Positions 18,499-26,044 of a stretch of DNA of 64,000 nucleotides are shown one piece after another (the stretch's first letter is position 1; every line of letters starts with the position of its first letter). The position numbers and the translations under genes are program-made. Origin of the DNA: Pseudomonas lurida (GTDB lineage Bacteria > Pseudomonadota > Gammaproteobacteria > Pseudomonadales > Pseudomonadaceae); NCBI RefSeq assembly GCF_013522705.1, contig NZ_JAAMRE010000021.1:44181-108180 (forward strand), read 5' to 3'. Below the pieces are notes generated by a model. That model was not told the DNA's origin. It saw only the letters and a program-made list of their open reading frames with translations, and did not search any database.

Positions 18499-19983
18499 AT
18501 GAGCGTTAGCAATCCAACCCTGATCACATTCGTGATCTATATCGCAGCAATGGTGCTGATCGGCTTCATGGCCTATCGCTCCACCAACAACCTTTCCGAT
18601 TACATCCTGGGCGGTCGCAGCCTCGGTAGTGTGGTAACGGCTTTGTCGGCCGGCGCTTCCGATATGAGCGGCTGGTTGTTGATGGGCCTGCCGGGCGCCA
18701 TCTACATGTCCGGTCTGTCGGAAAGCTGGATCGCCATCGGCCTGATCGTCGGTGCCTACCTCAACTGGCTGTTCGTGGCCGGTCGCCTGCGGGTACAGAC
18801 CGAACACAACGGCGACGCCCTGACGCTGCCGGACTATTTTTCCAGCCGCTTCGAAGATAAAAGCGGCCTGCTGCGGATCATCTCCGCAGTGGTAATCCTG
18901 GTGTTCTTCACCATCTACTGCGCCTCGGGTATCGTCGCCGGCGCGCGTCTGTTCGAAAGCACCTTCGGCATGTCCTACGAGACTGCGCTGTGGGCCGGTG
19001 CGGCGGCGACCATTGCCTACACCTTCGTTGGCGGTTTCCTGGCGGTGAGCTGGACGGATACCGTACAAGCCACGCTGATGATCTTTGCGCTGATTCTCAC
19101 GCCGATCATCGTGCTGCTGGCCACCGGCGGCGTCGACACCACGTTCCTGGCGATCGAAGCCAAGAACCCCGACAACTTCAACATGCTCAAGAACACCACC
19201 TTCATCGGCATCATCTCGCTGATGGGCTGGGGCCTGGGTTACTTCGGCCAGCCGCACATCCTCGCGCGCTTCATGGCGGCCGATTCGGTGAAGTCGATCG
19301 CCAACGCGCGCCGCATCTCCATGACCTGGATGATCCTGTGCCTGGGAGGCACCGTGGCCGTGGGCTTTTTCGGCATCGCCTATTTCTCGGCACACCCGGA
19401 AGTGGCCGGGCCGGTGACCGAGAACCACGAACGTGTGTTTATCGAACTGGCCAAGCTGCTGTTCAACCCATGGATCGCTGGCGTGCTGCTGTCAGCCATC
19501 CTGGCGGCGGTAATGAGCACCTTGAGCTGCCAGCTGCTGGTGTGCTCCAGCGCCCTGACCGAAGACTTCTACAAGACCTTCCTGCGCAAGAGCGCGTCCC
19601 AGGTTGAATTGGTCTGGGTCGGCCGGCTGATGGTGCTGCTGGTGGCCTTGATCGCCATCGCCATGGCCGCCAACCCGAACAACCGCGTCCTGGGCCTGGT
19701 GAGCTACGCCTGGGCCGGTTTCGGCGCCGCGTTCGGACCTGTGGTGCTGATTTCGGTAATCTGGAAAAACATGACCCGCAATGGCGCTCTGGCCGGCATC
19801 CTGGTCGGCGCGATTACCGTGATTGTGTGGAAACACTTCGCTCTGCTGGGGCTGTACGAAATCATCCCTGGCTTCATCTTTGCCAGCCTGGCGATCTACA
19901 TCGTAAGCAAACTGGGCGCGCCGACTGCGGGTATGGTCGAGCGTTTTGATGCTGCGGAAAAAGACTACAACCTCAACAAGTAA
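18499..19983 (+). CDS. putP: PutP sodium/proline symporter
   Basis: The 494-residue product is an SSF-family transporter with about 13 transmembrane helices, importing proline with Na+. Family landmarks include YRSTNNLSDYILGGRSLG near the N-terminus, the Ala-Ser-Asp-Met-Ser-Gly-Trp-Leu-Leu-Met-Gly-Leu-Pro-Gly segment (Na+ site region, about 54-67) and WGLGYFGQPHILARFMA. The ATG at 18499 is chosen because the conserved N-terminus (MSVSNPTLITFVIYIAAMV) starts there; upstream residues in the open frame are hydrophilic and not conserved. It is divergent from putA and probably under the same PutA repression. A clear intrinsic terminator follows at 20018. Confidence 0.95.
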   Translation: MSVSNPTLITFVIYIAAMVLIGFMAYRSTNNLSDYILGGRSLGSVVTALSAGASDMSGWLLMGLPGAIYMSGLSESWIAIGLIVGAYLNWLFVAGRLRVQTEHNGDALTLPDYFSSRFEDKSGLLRIISAVVILVFFTIYCASGIVAGARLFESTFGMSYETALWAGAAATIAYTFVGGFLAVSWTDTVQATLMIFALILTPIIVLLATGGVDTTFLAIEAKNPDNFNMLKNTTFIGIISLMGWGLGYFGQPHILARFMAADSVKSIANARRISMTWMILCLGGTVAVGFFGIAYFSAHPEVAGPVTENHERVFIELAKLLFNPWIAGVLLSAILAAVMSTLSCQLLVCSSALTEDFYKTFLRKSASQVELVWVGRLMVLLVALIAIAMAANPNNRVLGLVSYAWAGFGAAFGPVVLISVIWKNMTRNGALAGILVGAITVIVWKHFALLGLYEIIPGFIFASLAIYIVSKLGAPTAGMVERFDAAEKDYNLNK

Positions 19984-20017
19984 TTCGACGGGCGCCCAGC
20001 GTCTGATGAGTTAAACG

Positions 20018-20053
20018 AAAGGCCCGCGTCCTACGGATAGCGGGCCTTTTTTT
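20018..20053 (+). terminator. Intrinsic terminator of putP
   Basis: A GC-rich stem GGCCCGC (20021-20027) pairs with GCGGGCC (20040-20046) and is followed by seven T residues (20047-20053). It begins 35 bases behind the putP stop. Confidence 0.92.
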
Positions 20054-20190
20054 GCGAATGATTTGGTGCATGCAAGCTGACGATTCGCACACTCGTGCGT
20101 AGGGCTTTACTGATTTGTGCGAGCAGTGCTCAGCAGGACTCGACACTGTTGCAGAATCGCCCCCCCCCAGCCTTCGCAGAGAAACATCGG

Positions 20191-22206
20191 ATGTTCGCGC
20201 CTGCCAATCAAAGTGCCTTTACCCTGACCCTGGATGGGGTGCCCAGCGACCTAAAGGTCTACCGTTTCAAAGGTCGTGAAGTACTTAGCCGGCCCTATCA
20301 TTTTGATTTGGAACTGGTCGGCGAGCAGCCTGACCTTGACCTGGAAGGTCTGCTGCATCGCCAGGCTTATCTGGGGTTTGATGCGCATGGGCACGGTGTG
20401 CATGGCGTGGTGGACCATGTGGCGCAGGGCGACTCCGGGCGGCGGCTGACCCGTTACAGCGTTCGTCTGGTACCTCAGTTGGCCTATCTGGCCCACAGCA
20501 GCCACCCACGCATTTTCCAGCATAAGACCGTGCCGCAGATCGTTGCCCAGGTTCTTAAAGAGCAGGGCATCCAGGCCGATCGATTCGAGTTTCGCTTAAG
20601 TGGCACCTACCCCGAACGCGAGTATTGCGTGCAGTTCGCTGAGACCGACCTGGCATTCATCCAGCGCCTGTGTGCCGAGCTGGGCATTCACTACCACTTT
20701 CGGCATTCGCCCGAAGGCCATTTGCTGGTATTTGGCGATGACCAGACCGTGTTCGCCCAGGCCGAGCACGCCACGCCCTACGCCGCAGGGTCCGGGATGG
20801 TGGCGGACACGCCGGCTATCAAGCGTTTCGCGGTGCAACTGCGCACCTGTACGACGGCTCTGAGCCTGCGCGATTACGATTGGCGCAAGCCACGCCTGAC
20901 GCTGGAAAGCACGGTGTCCGACGAGCAGAATCCGCGCCTTGAAGCGCAGGGCTACCCCGGCCATTTCACCGACCGTGTAGAGGGTAAGCACCTGGCGCAG
21001 CGGGGCCTGGAGCGTCACCGCAGCGAGCATCGCTTAGCCGTCGGCAGCGGGGATGAGCCGGCGCTCGCCTGCGGACGCTTCCTCAAGCTGGCCGGGCATC
21101 CGCGCCAGGAGTGGAACGACTTGTGGCTCATGACCGACGTGACTCATGAGGGCAGCCAGCCCCAGGTACTCGAAGAGGCAGTGACCGAGGTCGCCGGTGG
21201 GGAGATGCGTCAGGGCTACTCCAACCACTTCGTCGCAGCGCCCTGGGAGGTGGTTTTTCGCCCACCCTTGCCATCGCGCAGGCCGCTGACGGGTTACCAG
21301 AACGCGGTGGTGACCGGCCCCACCGACAGTGAAATCCATTGCGACGAATACGGTCGCGTCAAAGTGCAACTGGCCTGGGACCGCCACGGCACACATGACG
21401 AGCATTCCAGTTGCTGGCTGCGGGTCGCCAGCGGCTGGACCCATGATCGCTACGGCGCGGTACTGATCCCACGGGTGGGCATGGAAGTGCTGGTGGGTTT
21501 TGTGAATGGCGACATGGACATGCCTGTGGTGGTCGGCTGCCTGGCCAACGCCGCGACGCCGTTGCCCCTCGACCTGCCGGCGGACAAGACCCGCAGCATC
21601 CTGCGCAGCCAAAGCAGCCCTGGCGGCGGCGGATACAACGAACTGCGCATCGAGGACCGCAAGGGCGCCGAGGAAATCTACCTGCGCGCCCAGCGCGATT
21701 GGACCCAGCATGTGCTGCATGACCAGCAGGTGCGGGTGGACAACCGGCGTCGAATCACCGTGGGCGGCGAGTCGCACCATGAGCTGCAGGGTGAAGAGCA
21801 GCGCATCACCCATGGCAACCGCCTGACGCAACTCAAGCAGGACGACCACCTCGTGATCGGTGGTTCGCAGCAGGTACGCGCGGAGCAGGTGATCCGAATC
21901 GGCGCCGGCCAGAGCGTCGTCATTGATGCGGGTGCCAGTGTCACGATTCAGGCCGGTGGGCAGACGATCACGGTGTCCGCCGCCGGCATCTTCAGCAGCG
22001 TGGAGATCCAGTTGGGCGGTGCTCCCGCGCCTGCTCCGGCGCCGTTGCTGCCCGGGCTGAGGGATAAAGTGCTGGCGGTGCTCCCGGCCCCGTTGAGCCG
22101 TGTGCAGATAGCCAGCCTGAAACGCAGCGCGCCGTTCTGTGAAGAGTGTGAGCGCTGCAAGAACGGGCAGTGTGATGTCGCTGATCGCCCCATCAGTCAA
22201 CTTTGA
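20191..22206 (+). CDS. vgrG: Type VI secretion tip protein VgrG
   Basis: This 671-residue VgrG forms the trimeric spike of the T6SS puncturing device. A gp27-like base (about 1-370, with RPYHFDLELVG and EREYCVQFAETDLAFIQRLCAE) leads to the gp5-like OB and needle part (GPTDSEIHCDEYGRVKVQLAWDRHG; RVGMEVLVGFVNGDMDMPVVVG), and the beta-helix needle ends about residue 605. The C-terminus is unusual: a Pro/Ala-rich linker, then a Cys cluster (C650, C653, C656, C661). ATG 20191 fits the family start. A C9 tract lies 22-31 bases upstream. It is followed by its DUF4123 adaptor but no other T6SS gene is in the window, so it is an orphan vgrG module. Confidence 0.93.
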   Translation: MFAPANQSAFTLTLDGVPSDLKVYRFKGREVLSRPYHFDLELVGEQPDLDLEGLLHRQAYLGFDAHGHGVHGVVDHVAQGDSGRRLTRYSVRLVPQLAYLAHSSHPRIFQHKTVPQIVAQVLKEQGIQADRFEFRLSGTYPEREYCVQFAETDLAFIQRLCAELGIHYHFRHSPEGHLLVFGDDQTVFAQAEHATPYAAGSGMVADTPAIKRFAVQLRTCTTALSLRDYDWRKPRLTLESTVSDEQNPRLEAQGYPGHFTDRVEGKHLAQRGLERHRSEHRLAVGSGDEPALACGRFLKLAGHPRQEWNDLWLMTDVTHEGSQPQVLEEAVTEVAGGEMRQGYSNHFVAAPWEVVFRPPLPSRRPLTGYQNAVVTGPTDSEIHCDEYGRVKVQLAWDRHGTHDEHSSCWLRVASGWTHDRYGAVLIPRVGMEVLVGFVNGDMDMPVVVGCLANAATPLPLDLPADKTRSILRSQSSPGGGGYNELRIEDRKGAEEIYLRAQRDWTQHVLHDQQVRVDNRRRITVGGESHHELQGEEQRITHGNRLTQLKQDDHLVIGGSQQVRAEQVIRIGAGQSVVIDAGASVTIQAGGQTITVSAAGIFSSVEIQLGGAPAPAPAPLLPGLRDKVLAVLPAPLSRVQIASLKRSAPFCEECERCKNGQCDVADRPISQL

Positions 22207-22226
22207 ACCCAAGGAACTTATCCCCA

Positions 22227-22952
22227 ATGGAGCAACCTCTGTCACCCGGTGCCTGGCTGGCCCAATGGCCCCTGCAACCCCATGAGCAACTTTTCGCGGT
22301 GCTGGGCGGTGCCAGCGATGCCAAGCCGTTCGACGCCTGGCAAGGCATGGCCGCGGGAGCCTCGCCGCGCGCCATCTGGGCAGGCACCGCCTACGCGGAC
22401 TGGACGCAGGTCATGCCTTACCTTGCACGGGTCGAGCCCGGCAGCGCGTTTCTCGATTGGGTGACGCACACCCAGGCCGAGGACTGGGGCTGGCTGGCGG
22501 TGTCATCCAGCCCGTTGGAGGTGGTACTCGCCCATCTGCAGGGCTTGACCCAAGTGAACCTGCCCGAGGGGCAGGCAGTGTTCCTGCGCTTCTGGGACGG
22601 CACGCAGGTGCTGCCGCTGCTGCAGCACCTGGGCAGTGACGCGGGGCAGGTGCTGCCGGTGTTCCAGCGTTACTTGATCAATGGGCAGCCGCTGGCCGTT
22701 GCGACGGGCCCGGTCGGCGCGGCCAAGACCAGCCCCTGGTGGCAAGTGCCTGCCACGTTGCTGGAGCATCTGGCCGAACAATCGCCGCAGACCCGGATCG
22801 ACAACCTGCTGCAATGGCTTGAGGAACAGCGCCCGGACCTTTGCGCCGCCTTCACGCCCCCGACCCTGCAGCACAAGGTCGCGTATTTCGCCCGTGGGCC
22901 CGTGGTCACCTATGCGGCGCTGACGGACTATCTCGATTCAGAGGCGAGTTGA
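22227..22952 (+). CDS. DUF4123 protein, T6SS effector adaptor (Tap/TEC type)
   Basis: The 241-residue protein fits the DUF4123 family: an N-terminal lobe with EQLFAVLGGASDAKPF, then AGTAYADWTQVMPYLARVEPGSAFLDWV and the conserved WGWLAVSSSPLEVVLAHLQGLTQV and VFLRFWDGTQVLPLLQHL motifs. DUF4123 proteins load a specific effector onto the matching VgrG and do not themselves get secreted. ATG 22227 is preceded by AAGGA; a TTG at 22203 overlapping the vgrG stop is a less likely start. The effector gene expected downstream is missing: the reading frame runs 15 bases into the 3-prime end of the convergent metY-like gene. Confidence 0.88.
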   Translation: MEQPLSPGAWLAQWPLQPHEQLFAVLGGASDAKPFDAWQGMAAGASPRAIWAGTAYADWTQVMPYLARVEPGSAFLDWVTHTQAEDWGWLAVSSSPLEVVLAHLQGLTQVNLPEGQAVFLRFWDGTQVLPLLQHLGSDAGQVLPVFQRYLINGQPLAVATGPVGAAKTSPWWQVPATLLEHLAEQSPQTRIDNLLQWLEEQRPDLCAAFTPPTLQHKVAYFARGPVVTYAALTDYLDSEAS

Positions 22953-24215
22953 GCCCAGTGCCTGCTGCAAATCGTCGATCAGGTCTTCAATGGCTTCGAT
23001 GCCGACCGACAGGCGAATCATCTCCGGCTTCACGCCAGCCTTGGCCTGCTCCTGTTCGTTCATCTGCCGATGGGTGGTGGACGCCGGATGGCAGGCCAGG
23101 GATTTGGCGTCGCCGATGTTCACCAAGCGTTTGAAGATCTGCAGTGCATCGTAGAAACGCACGCCGGCGTCATAGCCGCCCTTCAGGCCGAAAGACAGGA
23201 TCGCCGATGGCCTGCCTTGCATGTATTTCTGCGCCAGTCGATGGTGCGGGTGCTCCGGCAGGCCCGCGTAGCTGACCCATTCCACGTCGGCATGCCCTTG
23301 TAGAAACTGCGCAACCTTGAGCGCGTTCTCGGTGTGGCGTTCCATGCGCAGCGCCAGGGTTTCCAAGCCTTGCAGCAACAGAAAGGCATTCATCGGCGCC
23401 AGGGCCGCACCGGTGTTGCGCAAGGGCACGGTACGCGCGCGGGCGATGAACGCGGCGGGGCCGAATTTTTCGGTGTAGACCACGCCGTGATAAGCCGGCT
23501 CGGGCCGGTTGAGGCCGGGGAATTTTTCCGGGTACTGCGTCCAGGGGAAGGTGCCACTGTCGACGATCACTCCGCCGAGCGAATTGCCATGGCCGCCGAT
23601 GTATTTGGTTACCGAATGCACGACGATATCGGCGCCGAACTGAATGGGTTTGCACAGGATCGGCGTGGCGACGGTGTTGTCCACCATCAACGGCACACCT
23701 CGGGCGTGTGCCACCCTGGCCAGGGCCTCCAGATCGATGATATTGCCCGCCGGATTGCCGATGCTCTCGCAGTACACCAGCTTGGTCTGGTCATCGATCA
23801 GCTCGGCGATGGCCTCGGCGCTATCGTCCCGGGCGAACCGCACGTCCACACCAAAGCTGGGCAGCAAATGGGCGAACAAGGTATAGGTGCCGCCGTACAG
23901 TTGCGGCGTGGTGACGATATTGTCTCCGGCGCGGGTCAGGGTCTGGATCGCATAATGGATCGCCGCGCTACCGGCTGACACCGCCAGCGCCGCGATGCCG
24001 CCTTCGAGGGCGGCGATACGTTGCTCCAGGACATCGTTGGTGGGGTTCATGATGCGCGTGTAGATATTGCCGGGTACGTCCAGGTTGAACAGGTCGGCGC
24101 CGTGCTGGGCGTTGTCGAATTCGAAAGCGACGTTCTGGTAGATCGGCACGGCCACGGCCTTGGTGGTCGGGTCCGACTTGAAGCCGTGGTGCAGGGCGAG
24201 GGTGGCGTCTTTCAT
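22938..24215 (-). CDS. metY: O-acetylhomoserine sulfhydrylase family enzyme (MetY type)
   Basis: This 425-residue enzyme is PLP-dependent and of the Cys/Met metabolism family, most like O-acetylhomoserine aminocarboxypropyltransferase, which makes homocysteine from O-acetylhomoserine and sulfide. Visible are the substrate/PLP segment YTRIMNPTNDVLEQRIAALEGG, the Ser-Ala-Gly-Ser-Ala-Ala phosphate-binding turn, and the PLP lysine in HSVTKYIGGHGN. The ATG at 24215 starts the conserved MKDATLALHHGFKSDPTT. AAGGAGG lies about 12 bases upstream. PAO1 has metY in the same neighbourhood (PA5025, from memory). Its 3-prime end overlaps the DUF4123 gene by 15 bases. Confidence 0.9.
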   Translation of the reverse strand: MKDATLALHHGFKSDPTTKAVAVPIYQNVAFEFDNAQHGADLFNLDVPGNIYTRIMNPTNDVLEQRIAALEGGIAALAVSAGSAAIHYAIQTLTRAGDNIVTTPQLYGGTYTLFAHLLPSFGVDVRFARDDSAEAIAELIDDQTKLVYCESIGNPAGNIIDLEALARVAHARGVPLMVDNTVATPILCKPIQFGADIVVHSVTKYIGGHGNSLGGVIVDSGTFPWTQYPEKFPGLNRPEPAYHGVVYTEKFGPAAFIARARTVPLRNTGAALAPMNAFLLLQGLETLALRMERHTENALKVAQFLQGHADVEWVSYAGLPEHPHHRLAQKYMQGRPSAILSFGLKGGYDAGVRFYDALQIFKRLVNIGDAKSLACHPASTTHRQMNEQEQAKAGVKPEMIRLSVGIEAIEDLIDDLQQALGSTRL

Positions 24216-24390
24216 GATGGCAATTGACCTCCTTGGATTGGGTGCCCGCCACAATAAATCCGCGCTCAGGCGGGTATTTAGATTTTTTTCCGCCCGTCTG
24301 CTGCCTTTAGGGCATAAGCACCGCCCGGCATGCCGCCCTGCACCTTTGTCCGTGTAGAAGGTAAACTTCGCCCCCTGCGCAGGAGCAACC

Positions 24391-25227
24391 ATGAATTATC
24401 GTCACGCCTTTCACGCCGGCAACCACGCCGATGTCTTCAAACACCTGACCTTGACCCGCCTCATCGCCCTGATGTCGCGCAAGGAACAGCCGTTCGCCTA
24501 CCTCGATACCCACGCGGGCATCGGCCTGTACGACTTGCAGGGCGATCAGGCCAACCGCACCGGCGAATACCTGGAAGGCATTGCGCGACTGTGGGGCCGG
24601 ACCGATTTGCCGCCGCTGACCGCCGACTACATGCGCGTGCTGCATGAGATGAACCCGGACGGCCAGTTGCGCTACTACCCCGGTTCGCCGGAACTGGCGC
24701 GTCGGCTCACGCGCCCGCAGGACCGTGTGTTGCTCAACGAGAAACATCCTGAAGACGGTGTATTGCTCAAGGACAACATGAAGGGCGATCGCCGGGTCAA
24801 GGTGCACCTGGGCGAAGGCTGGCATGTGCCGCGAGCGTTGCTGCCCGTGCCGGAAAAACGCGCCCTGATGCTGATCGACCCACCGTTTGAAAAGCTCGAC
24901 GAGATGCAACGCTGCGCCGCGTCCCTCAAGGAAGCAGTCGGCCGCATGCGCCAGACCGTGGCGGCGATCTGGTACCCGGTCAAGGACCAGCGCATGTTGC
25001 GTCGCTTCTATCAGGACCTGGCCGGAACGGGGGCGCCGAAATTGTTGCGGGTGGAATTGCTGGTGCATCCGCTGGACACGCCCAACACCCTGACCGGTTC
25101 GGGCCTGGCGATTGCCAACCCGCCATGGGGCTTGGAGGAAGAACTGCGTGAGCTGTTGCCGTGGCTGTCCAAGCAACTGGGCCAGACCCAGGGCGGGTGG
25201 CAGATGGATTGGCTTATAGCTGAGTAG
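24391..25227 (+). CDS. rlmJ: 23S rRNA (adenine2030-N6)-methyltransferase RlmJ
   Basis: The 278-residue protein is RlmJ (formerly YhiR), which methylates A2030 of 23S rRNA with SAM. The start MNYRHAFHAGNHADVFKHLTL is diagnostic, the SAM-binding region is YLDTHAGIGLYDL (about 36-48), and the catalytic tetrapeptide is Asp-Pro-Pro-Phe (in LMLIDPPFEKLDE). It is a single gene, divergent from the metY-like gene and convergent with msrA. A GAGC-type weak Shine-Dalgarno precedes the ATG. Length is normal for the family. Confidence 0.95.
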   Translation: MNYRHAFHAGNHADVFKHLTLTRLIALMSRKEQPFAYLDTHAGIGLYDLQGDQANRTGEYLEGIARLWGRTDLPPLTADYMRVLHEMNPDGQLRYYPGSPELARRLTRPQDRVLLNEKHPEDGVLLKDNMKGDRRVKVHLGEGWHVPRALLPVPEKRALMLIDPPFEKLDEMQRCAASLKEAVGRMRQTVAAIWYPVKDQRMLRRFYQDLAGTGAPKLLRVELLVHPLDTPNTLTGSGLAIANPPWGLEEELRELLPWLSKQLGQTQGGWQMDWLIAE

Positions 25228-25235
25228 GTGTGAGT

Positions 25236-25316
25236 TGTAAGGTGCAAGCTTCAAGGTGCAAGCTGCAAGCTTCAAGCTACAAGTGAGGGCAGAAAGCACC
25301 ACTTGCAGCTTGCCGC
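25236..25316. repeat. GCAAGCTTCAAGCTGCAAG short-repeat cluster with hairpin
   Basis: The gap between convergent rlmJ and msrA is filled by iterations of GTGCAAGCTTCAAG and GCAAGCTGCAAG. One arm (25258-25269) has an exact inverted partner at 25302-25313 (CTTGCAGCTTGC), giving a 12-bp stem with a 32-base loop. This low-complexity CAAGCT class differs from the REP elements in the rest of the window. Confidence 0.8.
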
Positions 25317-25324
25317 TCCGATCT

Positions 25325-25972
25325 TCAGATCGCGCAAACCACGCCTGTTCCGCCAATGCCGCAATAGCCCTGCGGGTTTTTCGCCAGGTATTGCTGGTGA
25401 TACGCCTCGGCGAAATACACGGTCGGTGCCTGGTCGATTTCGGTGGTGATCTGCCCCAGGCCGGCCTTGTTCAGTTCGGCCTGATACGCCTCGGCACTGG
25501 CCTTTGCAGCCTCCAGTTGTTCCGGTGTGGTCGCGTAGATCACCGAACGGTATTGGCTGCCGATGTCGTTGCCCTGGCGCATGCCCTGGGTTGGGTTGTG
25601 CAATTCCCAGAACATCTTCAGCAGGTCTTCGTATTTCACCTTGGCCTGGTCATACACCACCAGCACCACTTCGCTGTGGCCGGTCAGGCCGGAACACACT
25701 TCTTCGTAGGTCGGGTTGGGCGTGAAGCCGCCCGCATAACCCACCACGGTGCTGACCACGCCGTCGCGCTGCCAGAACTTGCGTTCCGCTCCCCAGAAGC
25801 AGCCCAGGCCGAAGATCGCAAAGCCTACGTCATCGAGGAACGGGCCCAGCAGCGGGTTGCCGTTGACGAAGTGCGTCTCGGGCAGGGTCATCGGCGTTTC
25901 ACGCCCAGGCAACGCTTGTTCTTGAGTAGGCAGCACGTTTTTGTTCACCAGAATTTCCGAGCGCAAGACCAT
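25325..25972 (-). CDS. msrA: Peptide methionine sulfoxide reductase MsrA
   Basis: The 215-residue protein reduces methionine-S-sulfoxide in oxidised proteins. The active-site motif Gly-Cys-Phe-Trp-Gly is present (FGLGCFWGAERKFWQ, around residue 57), as is VVGYAGG and the NPTYEEVCSGLTGHSEVV segment. The recycling cysteines near the C-terminus are seen in GYCGIGGTGVVC. The N-terminal 50 residues are the usual extension of the longer MsrA form. It is monocistronic and lies 72 bases beyond the dipA stop, same strand. PAO1 has the same order (PA5018-PA5017, from memory). Confidence 0.96.
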   Translation of the reverse strand: MVLRSEILVNKNVLPTQEQALPGRETPMTLPETHFVNGNPLLGPFLDDVGFAIFGLGCFWGAERKFWQRDGVVSTVVGYAGGFTPNPTYEEVCSGLTGHSEVVLVVYDQAKVKYEDLLKMFWELHNPTQGMRQGNDIGSQYRSVIYATTPEQLEAAKASAEAYQAELNKAGLGQITTEIDQAPTVYFAEAYHQQYLAKNPQGYCGIGGTGVVCAI

Positions 25973-26044
25973 GAGCAGTCCTCTCGTCAGGTTGAGTGAT
26001 GGTAAAAATTCAGACAGTCAGTGTGCCCGAGTGTTACAGCGATG

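Noticed and set aside
25236..25316. GTGCAAG units near msrA as more PutA operators
   Set aside because: They lack the GTTGCA core (TGCAAG rather than TGCAAC) and belong to a tandem low-complexity repeat.
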